Assembly: GCA_008363265.1 (NCBI GenBank)
Contig: RHKR01000018.1
Span: forward strand, 1-15,830
Direction of reading: 5' to 3'
DNA from: Chlorobiota bacterium
GTDB taxonomy: Bacteria; Bacteroidota; Ignavibacteria; Ignavibacteriales; Ignavibacteriaceae
Length of the DNA: 15,830 nucleotides
The notes beneath the pieces were generated by a model that did no database searches, was not told the DNA's origin, and saw nothing but the letters and a program-made list of their open reading frames with translations. Shown here one piece after another: positions 1 to 6,235 of the stretch. How positions within the stretch are numbered: position 1 is the first letter of the stretch; each line of letters opens with the position of its first letter. Both the position numbers and the translations under genes were made by a program.

Positions 1-699
1 GGCCTTCCCTGTAACATTGGCATAAACCGGTTTTTTAATATCGTAGAAGTTGAAGGTATCGAGCTTAAGTGCGAGTTTATCCTTTGCCGACTGCATCAGT
101 GGCGAGTGGAATGCACCCGAAACCTGAAGCTGGGTTACAAGTCTTGCCTTTGCAGCCTTGGCGAGCTCCATCGCTTTCAGAACACCCTCGACACTTCCGG
201 AGAGAACTATCTGACCGGGTGAGTTGAAGTTGGCACACTGCACTATCCCCTCTGCCGAGGCTTCTTCGCAGATGGCTTCGAGCGTGGGGCGGTCGAGCCC
301 GATAACCGCGGCCATAGTGCCGGGGAAGTCGCTTCCCGCTTGCTGCATGGCCTGTCCTCTGAAGCGGACAAGTTGCACTGCATCGTAATACTGTATGGCA
401 TTGCAGGCCACGAGGGCCGAGTACTCACCGAGTGAGTGACCGGCAGCGCCGTCAAAATCAAGCCGGCGGAGGATCGAAGCAAGAACAACACTGTGAACAA
501 AGATCGCGGGTTGCGTGTATTCGGTCTGTTTAAGATCCTGCTCGGGACCGTTGAACATGATGAACGAGAGCGGAACACCGAGAGCCGCGTCAGCGGTGCG
601 GATCATTTCCTTTGCCTCTACCGAGTTGTCGAAGAGGTCTTTGGCCATTCCGACATACTGCGAACCCTGTCCGGGGAAAAGTAAAGCCCTTTTGCCCAT
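1..699 (-). CDS. fabD: Malonyl-CoA:ACP transacylase FabD (3' end outside window)
   Basis: Transfers the malonyl group from malonyl-CoA to acyl carrier protein, giving the extender unit for type II fatty acid synthesis in the cytoplasm. I translated the minus strand from ATG at 699; the frame stays open for 233 residues to the window edge, against about 300 for the family, so the C-terminus is missing. Visible motifs are the N-terminal LLFPGQGSQ (oxyanion Gln near 11), the nucleophile elbow GHSLGEYSA with catalytic Ser89, Arg114 in RFRGQAMQ (the carboxylate-binding Arg of the family), and catalytic His198 in GAFHSPLM. The start lies one base after the fabH stop, so the two are almost certainly cotranscribed and coupled. 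The only Shine-Dalgarno-like sequence is a GGGG about 11 bases upstream. All catalytic residues expected in this part are present. Confidence 0.95.
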   Translation of the reverse strand, partial: MGKRALLFPGQGSQYVGMAKDLFDNSVEAKEMIRTADAALGVPLSFIMFNGPEQDLKQTEYTQPAIFVHSVVLASILRRLDFDGAAGHSLGEYSALVACNAIQYYDAVQLVRFRGQAMQQAGSDFPGTMAAVIGLDRPTLEAICEEASAEGIVQCANFNSPGQIVLSGSVEGVLKAMELAKAAKARLVTQLQVSGAFHSPLMQSAKDKLALKLDTFNFYDIKKPVYANVTGKA

Positions 700-700
700 C

Positions 701-1705
701 TTAGTCGATGCCCCATGTCAGCCAGATCGAGCCCCATGTGAAGCCCGCGCCGAAAGCAGCGAGGATGATATTGTCACCCTTTTTAACTTTGCCTTCCCTG
801 TAATACTCGCAAACCACGGTTGGGATCGTTCCCGAAGTGGTGTTGCCGTACTTCTGGATATTAAGCATTACTTTGTCCATGCCGATACCCATTCTATTGG
901 CTGTGGAATCGATGATCCTCAGATTTGCCTGATGAGGGGCGAGCCATGCCACATCGTCACCTTTAAGTCCGTGTTTTTCCATGATCTCGGCGGATACTTC
1001 GGCCATGCCAAGCACCGCTCTCTTGTAAACCGCTTTCCCCTCCTGATAGAGGTAGTGCATTTTAGCGTCAACGGTTTCATGGGTTGGGGGGTTAAGGCTG
1101 CCGCCGCCTTTCATGTAAAGGTACTCGGAGCCTGATCCGTCGAGGTGAAGGATCGAATCTTTAATTCCAAAATTCTTGTCTTCGGTCGGTTCGAGGAGGA
1201 AAGCTCCCGCTGCATCACCGAAGAGGATGCAGTTATTGCGGTCGGAGTAGTCAACTATCGAACTCATTTTATCAGCACCGATAACCACGACCTTTTTGAA
1301 GTTGCCCGAGGCTACAAGGCTCGCGCCTGTCTGCAGGGCGAAGAGGAATCCGGAGCATGCCGCGGAGAGGTCGAAACCCCAGGCGTTTTTGGCACCTACA
1401 CGGTCCTGAACCAGTGCTGCCGTCGCGGGGAAGAGCATATCGGGGGTTACAGTGGCCACAATGATAACATCGATCTCTTCAGGTTTAAGCCCCGAAGTGG
1501 CCATAAGGTCGTTCAAGGCACCTACAGCGAGATCGCTTGTGGCACCATTTCTTAAAATTCTTCTCTCTTTAATCCCGGTTCTTGTAACAATCCATTCATC
1601 ATTCGTGTCGAGGTAGCTTGAAAAGTAGTTGTTATCGAGCACCTCATCAGGTACATACATTCCCACGCCGGTTACAAGGGCGTTATATTTGGTTGTGTTG
1701 TTCAT
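701..1705 (-). CDS. fabH: 3-oxoacyl-ACP synthase III FabH
   Basis: Starts fatty acid synthesis by condensing an acyl-CoA primer with malonyl-ACP. The protein has 334 residues, normal for FabH. The Cys-His-Asn triad is visible: Cys117 in DLSAACSGF, His258 in APHQANLRI and Asn288 in YGNTTSGTIP. The N-terminal part shows TNDEWIVTRTGIKERR, typical of the family, and the C-terminus has the GAGFTWGS glycine-rich loop. The start ATG overlaps the plsX stop in an ATGA arrangement (1702-1705), with AAGGA about 9 bases upstream, pointing to translational coupling. The order plsX-fabH-fabD is a common fatty acid operon order. Primer preference (straight or branched) cannot be told from sequence alone. 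Confidence 0.97.
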   Translation of the reverse strand: MNNTTKYNALVTGVGMYVPDEVLDNNYFSSYLDTNDEWIVTRTGIKERRILRNGATSDLAVGALNDLMATSGLKPEEIDVIIVATVTPDMLFPATAALVQDRVGAKNAWGFDLSAACSGFLFALQTGASLVASGNFKKVVVIGADKMSSIVDYSDRNNCILFGDAAGAFLLEPTEDKNFGIKDSILHLDGSGSEYLYMKGGGSLNPPTHETVDAKMHYLYQEGKAVYKRAVLGMAEVSAEIMEKHGLKGDDVAWLAPHQANLRIIDSTANRMGIGMDKVMLNIQKYGNTTSGTIPTVVCEYYREGKVKKGDNIILAAFGAGFTWGSIWLTWGID

Positions 1706-2742
1706 TCGGGGGTTCCTTCGTTATGGTCAATATTACGGGAGGCGATCGCGGCAGCCAGTTTGGCCGTTAGATCTTTCCGGTGCGCTTCGGCGGCTTTATG
1801 TATCATGTTCTTAATAGCCAAAGGTGAGCTTGATCCGTGTCCGATTATTGTTATCCCGTCGACACCGAGAAGCGGCACACCACCGTAATTTTCGTAGTTA
1901 AGCTTTGCAAATATCTTCTTCAAAGATGATTTGAAAAGCCCGACCTTTATCTTGTTAAAGAGGCCTTCGTCGGCATACTCTTTAAAGAGGTGTTTGAGAA
2001 GGTGCATAACACCTTCCGCGAACTTTAATATTATATTTCCCGTGAATCCGTCGCAGACGGCCACATCGACATTCCCCTTGAGGATGTCTTTCCCTTCAAC
2101 ATTGCCGATGAAGTTAAGCCCGAGAGGTTTAATGAGCTGCAGCGCCCTCTTCGAGACTTCGTTTCCTTTCGACTCTTCTTCACCAACGCTGACAACACCA
2201 ACCCTGGGGTTGGGTCTGTTAAGCATCTCCTCTGCGTAGATCGATCCGAGCACGGCATACTCCGCGAGGTGGTGGGCTTTCGAGTCAACGCTCGCGCCCG
2301 CGTCGAAAATTGTACAAAAACCGCCGACACACGGCATCAGTGTGCCGATAGTGGGGCGGTCGATTCCTTTGATCCTGCGGTAGATCATCAGCGAAAAGGT
2401 CATCACGGCACCGGTGTTCCCGGCACTCACGAAGGCGTCAGCCTTCTTTTCCTTAACGAACTTCAGGCCTTTGGCCAGCGAAGAGTCCTGTTTTTCCTTG
2501 TAAGCCTGAACGGGGGCGTCACTCATGGTGACAACCTGTGAGGCATCTATGACACGCGAAGTATCGAAGTGCAGGTTCTTCTCCCTGAGCACTTTCTCTA
2601 TCGCGGCACGGTCCCCGGCAAGCCACACTTCAAGGTTCTTGTCCTCTTTTTCGGCATCAATAGCGCCAATGATCTCGTTGAGCGGGGCAAAATCCCCACC
2701 CATCGCGTCAAGTACTACTTTGCACTTGCCGGAACTCGGCAT
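1702..2742 (-). CDS. plsX: Phosphate acyltransferase PlsX
   Basis: Converts acyl-ACP to acyl-phosphate, the donor used by PlsY for the first acylation of glycerol-3-phosphate in phospholipid synthesis; a peripheral membrane enzyme in other bacteria. The chosen start gives 346 residues beginning MPSSGKCKVVLDAMGGD; VLDAMGGDFAP is the classic N-terminal PlsX motif. Further family signatures are SAGNTGAVM, GTLMPCVGGF, VCDGFTGNI and GGVPLLGVDG. The frame stays open upstream to 2811, but that extension runs through rpmF, and the ATG at 2742 has a good GGAG 8 bases ahead, so I prefer 2742. The stop overlaps the fabH start by four bases, and the gap to rpmF is 14 bases. Confidence 0.96.
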   Translation of the reverse strand: MPSSGKCKVVLDAMGGDFAPLNEIIGAIDAEKEDKNLEVWLAGDRAAIEKVLREKNLHFDTSRVIDASQVVTMSDAPVQAYKEKQDSSLAKGLKFVKEKKADAFVSAGNTGAVMTFSLMIYRRIKGIDRPTIGTLMPCVGGFCTIFDAGASVDSKAHHLAEYAVLGSIYAEEMLNRPNPRVGVVSVGEEESKGNEVSKRALQLIKPLGLNFIGNVEGKDILKGNVDVAVCDGFTGNIILKFAEGVMHLLKHLFKEYADEGLFNKIKVGLFKSSLKKIFAKLNYENYGGVPLLGVDGITIIGHGSSSPLAIKNMIHKAAEAHRKDLTAKLAAAIASRNIDHNEGTPE

Positions 2743-2756
2743 TTGTGTTACTCCGG

Positions 2757-2936
2757 TTATTTCTTGGGCAGAAACATTGATCTTCCGGCGTAGTAGCCGC
2801 AGGAAGGACAAGCATTGTGGTTAAGCTTTACTTCACCACAGTTTGGGCATGAACCGACTGAAGGAGCCACTGCTTTGTAGTGGGTTCTTCTTTTGTCTCT
2901 TCTGGTTCTCGACATTTTTCTTTTAGGATTTGGCAT
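2757..2936 (-). CDS. rpmF: Ribosomal protein bL32 (zinc-finger form)
   Basis: Component of the large ribosomal subunit. The 59-residue product starts [20 protein letters not shown], the standard basic bL32 N-terminus, and has two CxxC pairs (Cys30/Cys33 and Cys43/Cys46) forming the zinc-binding type, so this is the zinc-dependent rather than the cysteine-free paralogue. It ends with GRSMFLPKK before TAA at 2757-2759. A GGA lies about 8 bases before the ATG. It sits between yceD (27-base gap) and plsX (14-base gap), the conserved yceD-rpmF-plsX order, which itself supports the call. The end of this gene overlaps the spurious upstream extension of the plsX frame. Confidence 0.95.
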   Translation of the reverse strand: MPNPKRKMSRTRRDKRRTHYKAVAPSVGSCPNCGEVKLNHNACPSCGYYAGRSMFLPKK

Positions 2937-2963
2937 CGCTAATTCCGTCTGATTTGATGTTAA

Positions 2964-3470
2964 TTATTCGTCTTTTAATTCGTCTTTAAGCTTTTCAAGG
3001 TCTTTCCAGACCGGGTTGTAATCTTCTTTTTCGCATTTGCACTCCCCTTTGTTAAGGTCGGTGAAACATTTTGGACAGAGCCCCTTGCAATCTTCTCTGC
3101 ACAGTTTCTTGAACGGGATATCGAGAAACGCGTAATCGTAAAGTTCCGAAGAGATATCTATTTTATCCGCCTCACGGGAGAGATAAAAGACATCGGGATC
3201 GTCGGTCTCACTGCTTTTTTCATCAAAAAGGTAGAGAACAGTGAAATATATATCCCTCTCCGACTCAAATTCCGCCGTGCACCTGTCGCAGTCGAATTTC
3301 GCTTTCACGCGCAAATTAGCGTCAAGCAGAAGCTGCTGGTGGCTTTTGTCGATGGTAAGATCCAGCTCATAATTGCCGAAAAACGGCGCTTCCAGGCCGA
3401 TCTCCTCCACCTTGCCCGTGTAGCTGAGCTCGTTAACTCTGAACTCGAATCCGGATATCTTTATTTTCAA
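2964..3470 (-). CDS. yceD: YceD/DUF177 family protein
   Basis: A 168-residue YceD (DUF177) protein. In other bacteria and in plastids this family is linked to 23S rRNA accumulation or large-subunit biogenesis, but the biochemical role is not settled. Recognition rests on the central CDRCTAEFE (Cys61, Cys64), the C-terminal Cys cluster CREDCKGLCPKC (Cys124, 128, 132, 135) followed by CKC (Cys144, 146), and the position directly ahead of rpmF. The cysteine pairs suggest metal binding. The acidic-lysine tail (KLKDELKDE) is ordinary. The start codon is TTG at 3470 with a GGA about 9 bases upstream; no in-frame ATG or GTG was seen just upstream, and the promoter ends close by. First gene of the operon. 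Confidence 0.88.
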   Translation of the reverse strand: MKIKISGFEFRVNELSYTGKVEEIGLEAPFFGNYELDLTIDKSHQQLLLDANLRVKAKFDCDRCTAEFESERDIYFTVLYLFDEKSSETDDPDVFYLSREADKIDISSELYDYAFLDIPFKKLCREDCKGLCPKCFTDLNKGECKCEKEDYNPVWKDLEKLKDELKDE

Positions 3471-3495
3471 CGCAATTGTCCAAAAAATCGAACTA

Positions 3496-3527
3496 CAAAT
3501 ATAAGGAATGGAGAATTGTATAACAAA
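3496..3527 (-). promoter_or_regulatory. Bacteroidota-type promoter of the yceD-rpmF-plsX-fabH-fabD operon
   Basis: On the minus strand, TTTG (3524-3527) is followed after exactly 20 bases by TATATTTG (3496-3503). This fits the Bacteroidota consensus TTTG ~20 bases before TAnnTTTG. The predicted transcript start, around 3488-3490, leaves a leader of about 20 bases before the TTG codon of yceD. The match and position are seen in the sequence; promoter activity is inferred. Confidence 0.6.
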
Positions 3528-3655
3528 TAATTGTTGGGGGTTCGTTGTCCGCTTGTGGCTGTGCCATTGCCCGTAGGGTGAGAGGAAATAATATTGTTCA
3601 TTTCCGGAAAAATGTTGATCCGGTAACTCTATATTATAAATCCCGGGAGAAAAAC

Positions 3656-3796
3656 ATGATATTCTTTTTACGCATACTTGAGGCGGTATTCCTCAAAAAA
3701 GGTGATTTCCATTATTGGTTCGAAGATTTTGTAGTGGATATAATCGTGATCGCCGTTTTGAAGTTTTTCGTCCATTTTTTTGCAGGGTGCCGGTGA
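3656..3796 (+). CDS. Possible small hydrophobic protein (46 residues), unrecognised
   Basis: Not a family I recognise. The ATG at 3656 has GGGAG six bases upstream, preceded by an AT-rich TATATTATAAAT stretch that could act as a -10 region. The 46-residue translation starts MIFFLRILEAVFLKKGDF and contains one hydrophobic segment, about residues 24-43 (VVDIIVIAVLKFFVHFF), so a single-pass membrane peptide is conceivable. The frame is also open upstream to 3545 but without a ribosome site there. Codon choice is AT-rich and unlike the flanking genes. It could equally be a chance frame in non-coding DNA; the call rests only on the start context. Confidence 0.22.
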   Translation: MIFFLRILEAVFLKKGDFHYWFEDFVVDIIVIAVLKFFVHFFAGCR

Positions 3797-3840
3797 TGGT
3801 CCGCGAATATAATGGTTAGGGCCGCAAAAAGGTGAGATAG

Positions 3841-3890
3841 ACCGCGGATAACTCGGATGACGCTGATCTTCGCGGATATTTTTGATTTGT
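3841..3890. repeat. Short GAT-periodic intergenic sequence
   Basis: GAT triplets occur at 3847, 3856, 3865, 3875 and 3884, i.e. every 9-10 bases, inside the pattern CGCGGATAACTCGGATGACG and its degenerate copies. Similar degenerate GGAT/GCAGAT strings are common between genes in many environmental bacterial genomes and often produce false ORFs on the other strand. I see the periodicity directly; membership of a dispersed repeat family is inferred. Confidence 0.35.
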
Positions 3891-3941
3891 CGTGTGGAAT
3901 CACTTCTTCCATTCGGATGCGTCCAGCGATTGCCCCGATGA

Positions 3942-3993
3942 GGCAGGCCCCGCGAGGGGTAAACTGATCCTGCCAGGGATCAAACAGGATTAG
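3942..3993 (+). other. Two overlapping, mutually exclusive hairpins
   Basis: Hairpin A pairs GGCAGG (3942-3947) with CCTGCC (3969-3974) and holds an inner CCCC/GGGG stem (3948-3951 with 3956-3959) closed by a GCGA tetraloop of GNRA type. Hairpin B pairs CTGATCCTG (3964-3972) with CAGGATTAG (3985-3993), nine pairs including one G-U, around a 12-base loop. They share bases 3969-3972, so only one can form at a time. There is no U-tract, and the predicted polysaccharide promoter lies downstream, so a leader attenuator for that operon is not obvious. It may be a dispersed palindromic element. Confidence 0.35.
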
Positions 3994-4004
3994 CACCCCG
4001 CCCG

Positions 4005-4033
4005 ATGAATTCCCGTTAAAGGGAACAATTCAT
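4005..4033. promoter_or_regulatory. Imperfect inverted repeat abutting the -10 element (possible operator)
   Basis: Left arm ATGAATTCCC (4005-4014) faces GGG (4021-4023) plus AATTCAT (4027-4033); the right arm carries a three-base AAC insertion. The spacer is GTTAAA. The repeat ends one base before TATATTTG, exactly where a -33 box should sit, and no TTTG is found at that place. A regulator binding here could repress, or stand in for a missing -33 contact. The symmetry is seen; the function is inferred. Confidence 0.35.
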
Positions 4034-4041
4034 TATATTTG
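4034..4041 (+). promoter_or_regulatory. Putative -10 (TATATTTG) of the polysaccharide operon
   Basis: An exact TAnnTTTG match ends 31 bases before the ATG at 4073, so transcription would start near 4047 with a leader of about 25 bases. The -33 TTTG expected about 20 bases upstream is absent; an inverted repeat occupies that place. It is the same octamer as in the divergent yceD promoter. Confidence 0.45.
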
Positions 4042-4072
4042 CCGTATGCGAACCGTAATTTTTTGCCGGTAA

Positions 4073-5407
4073 ATGAGTAGAACCCGTCTTTCCAACTGGG
4101 GAAGATTCCCCGTCGTTGAAACCGAACTGATCGATCTGTACGACGAGAACCGCGCGCGGGAAGTGGTGCTTGGTTCCGGTTCGCTAATTGCCCGTGGACT
4201 CGGCCGGTGCTACGGCGACAGTTCCCTTGGCGAGAAGGTCATCTCAACCCTCCCCTATAAAAGATTTCTAACCTTCGATCCTGAAACAGGCGCTCTCACC
4301 TGTGAAGCGGGCGTTTCGTTCGCTGAAATTCTCGAAGTGTTCGTTCCGAAGGGATGGTTCCTTCCTGTAACCCCCGGCACAAAGTTTATAACTGTCGGTG
4401 GTGCCATCGCCTCTGATGTTCACGGGAAAAACCACCACAAAGAGGGAAGTTTCGGCAATCATGTCAGCCGCATGAAGATATTGCTTGCCTCCGGCGAGGT
4501 TGTGGTCTGCACGCCTGAAACACACAGCGACCTCTTTTTCGCCACGATCGGCGGAATGGGGCTTACAGGCATCATACTTGAAGCCGGGTTCAGGCTAAAA
4601 AAGATCGAAACCTCGTTCATCTCTCAGAAAATAAAACCGGCGGAGAACCTCGAGCAGGTGATGGCGTTCTTCGAGCAGTCTAAGAATTTTACATATTCCG
4701 TCGCGTGGATCGACTGTCTTGCCCGAGGCGCCAGCCTCGGGAAATCGATACTCTACCTCGGTGAGCACGCCGCGCAGGAAGAAATTGCTGATACACCATT
4801 CGGTGACAAGCCCTTGTTCTATCACGGAAAAGGACTGCTCGGAGTACCGTTCGACTTTCCTTCAGGCTCCCTCAACTCTCTGACCGTCAGGATGTTCAAC
4901 GGCATGTACTACTCAATGAACAAAATGAAGAGCGACGGTCCCGTACACCTCGACCCGTTCTTCTACCCGCTCGACGCGATCGGCAACTGGAACAGGATCT
5001 ACGGAAAAAAAGGCTTTCTCCAGTATCAGTTCGTCCTCCCCCTCGAGAAGAGTCATACCGGGATGACCGAAGTGCTGCAGGCCATAGCCAAAGAGGGGCG
5101 CGGTTCGTTCCTTGCCGTTCTGAAACTCTTCGGCAAACAGGATTCCCTGATCTCATTCCCGATTGAGGGCTACACCCTCGCGCTCGATTTCCCGATAATG
5201 CCCGGTCTGATGAAGTTCCTTAACAAGCTCGATGAGATCGTTCTCAAGTACGAAGGCAGGTTTTACTTCACCAAGGATTCCAGATTAAAGCCGGAGAACT
5301 TCCGTCCGGGTTACCCGCGGCTCGATGAGTTCCTCGCGATCAAGCGGAAATATGACCCCGAAAACATTTTTTCATCCACTCAGTCAAAAAGACTCGGATT
5401 AACATGA
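4073..5407 (+). CDS. FAD-linked oxidase of the DprE1 type (polyprenyl-phospho-ribose 2'-oxidase)
   Basis: By homology, oxidises C2 of polyprenyl-phospho-ribofuranose to the keto form, the first half of the epimerisation that makes the D-arabinose donor. The 444-residue protein shows the vanillyl-alcohol-oxidase type FAD fold: RGLGRCYGDSS (41-51), then PGTKFITVGGAIASDVHGKN (101-120), then HHKEGSFGNH, which contains the flavin-linking His118 equivalent to M. tuberculosis DprE1 His132. The C-terminal KDSRLKPENF places Lys401 at the position of DprE1 Lys418. The residue matching DprE1 Cys387 is Ala370 (in LALDFP). The ATG at 4073 has a poor Shine-Dalgarno. The stop overlaps the next gene in ATGA. 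Another sugar-alcohol oxidase is possible, but pairing with the adjacent reductase argues for DprE1. No UbiA-type prenyltransferase lies in the window. Confidence 0.85.
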   Translation: MSRTRLSNWGRFPVVETELIDLYDENRAREVVLGSGSLIARGLGRCYGDSSLGEKVISTLPYKRFLTFDPETGALTCEAGVSFAEILEVFVPKGWFLPVTPGTKFITVGGAIASDVHGKNHHKEGSFGNHVSRMKILLASGEVVVCTPETHSDLFFATIGGMGLTGIILEAGFRLKKIETSFISQKIKPAENLEQVMAFFEQSKNFTYSVAWIDCLARGASLGKSILYLGEHAAQEEIADTPFGDKPLFYHGKGLLGVPFDFPSGSLNSLTVRMFNGMYYSMNKMKSDGPVHLDPFFYPLDAIGNWNRIYGKKGFLQYQFVLPLEKSHTGMTEVLQAIAKEGRGSFLAVLKLFGKQDSLISFPIEGYTLALDFPIMPGLMKFLNKLDEIVLKYEGRFYFTKDSRLKPENFRPGYPRLDEFLAIKRKYDPENIFSSTQSKRLGLT

Positions 5408-6135
5408 AGTATTGCCTCATCATCGGCGCGGGAAGCGACATAGCCAAAGCCACGGCCGCCAAATTCGCCGCCGCCGGTTACAACCTCCACCTCGCGAGCC
5501 GCAACCTCGAAGACCTGAAAAAAACAGCGTCCGATCTGGCGATACGCCACGGAATTAAAGCTGAGGCCCTCTTCCTCGATGTGCTGCAATACGAAACCCA
5601 CCCCGGATTTTTCGCCGCGCTTGATCCCAAACCCGATGTGGTGATCGCCGCCGCCGGTCTGCTTGGCGACCAGTTCGCGGCCGAAAAAGACCCGGCACAC
5701 GCCCGCCTGATAATGGAGACAAACTATGTTGGGGTTATAAGCATCCTCAGCGAGTCAGCAAACCACTTCGAGGCCCGGGGTTCAGGTTCGATCATCGGCA
5801 TTTCAAGTGTCGCGGGTGAAAGAGGCAGAAAGAAAAATTACTTCTATGGATCGGCAAAAGCGGGCTTCACGGCATTTCTCTCAGGGCTCCGTCAGAGGAT
5901 GAACGGAAAGGGAGTTTTCATCATGTCGGTGCAACCCGGATTCGTCCGCACGAAAATGCTCGACGGGGTTGAGACCCCCGCGCCGCTTACCGCGACCCCT
6001 GATCAGGTGGCACAGCAGATATTCACCGCCTGGAAAAAGAGGAAGCCGGTGATCTTCACACCACCTTACTGGAGGCTGATAATGGGAGTGATGAAGCTCT
6101 TCCCTGAAAAAGTGTTTCAGAAACTCAACTTCTGA
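5404..6135 (+). CDS. Short-chain dehydrogenase of the DprE2 type (keto-arabinose reductase)
   Basis: By homology, reduces the 2'-keto intermediate from the preceding oxidase to polyprenyl-phospho-arabinose using NAD(P)H. The 243 residues show a Rossmann start with GAGSDIAKA (8-16), IAAAGLLG (81-88, the NAG-equivalent strand), Ser134/Ser135 in GISSVAGERG, and the catalytic Tyr148 and Lys152 in YFYGSAKAGF. VQPGFVRTKM (176-185) follows as in classical SDRs. The hydrophobic C-terminus (PPYWRLIMGVMKLFPEKV) resembles that of membrane-associated DprE2 relatives. The start ATG overlaps the oxidase stop by four bases, indicating coupled synthesis of the two subunits. The activity is inferred from the pair; an SDR alone could not be assigned this substrate. 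Confidence 0.8.
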   Translation: MKYCLIIGAGSDIAKATAAKFAAAGYNLHLASRNLEDLKKTASDLAIRHGIKAEALFLDVLQYETHPGFFAALDPKPDVVIAAAGLLGDQFAAEKDPAHARLIMETNYVGVISILSESANHFEARGSGSIIGISSVAGERGRKKNYFYGSAKAGFTAFLSGLRQRMNGKGVFIMSVQPGFVRTKMLDGVETPAPLTATPDQVAQQIFTAWKKRKPVIFTPPYWRLIMGVMKLFPEKVFQKLNF

Positions 6136-6235
6136 CCCCCTCTTCGATCTTCTTAATGGGTCAATTTTGGAGGCAAAAAATTATTATCTTGGTGGTTTAA
6201 ATTATCCGAATAACTATTTAAAGCTTTAATCTGAG
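6136..6235 (+). promoter_or_regulatory. AT-rich leader with a 12-base palindrome before the aminotransferase gene
   Basis: This 100-base gap is the largest inside the plus-strand cluster and is clearly richer in A/T than the genes around it. It contains TTTG at 6166-6169 but no properly spaced TAnnTTTG, and the perfect palindrome TTAAAGCTTTAA at 6218-6229, six bases before the ATG. No strong Shine-Dalgarno and no terminator hairpin are visible. An internal promoter or a translation control element is possible but unproven. Confidence 0.25.

Noticed and set aside
515..1135. Plus-strand open frame of 206 residues opposite fabD and fabH
   Set aside because: It lies antisense to two genes with full catalytic motifs, has no ribosome site and resembles no family; it is a coding shadow.
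2743..2811. N-terminal extension of the plsX frame
   Set aside because: It overlaps rpmF, and the ATG at 2742 has a proper GGAG; the PlsX domain begins right after that ATG.
3678..3696. Hairpin TTGAGG/CCTCAA as a terminator
   Set aside because: It is followed by A residues on the plus strand and has its T-run on the wrong side on the minus strand, so it is not an intrinsic terminator in either direction.
3712..3996. Minus-strand frame of 94 residues in the intergenic gap
   Set aside because: The translation is low-complexity and arises from the GAT-periodic and hairpin sequence; no start context and no recognisable domain.
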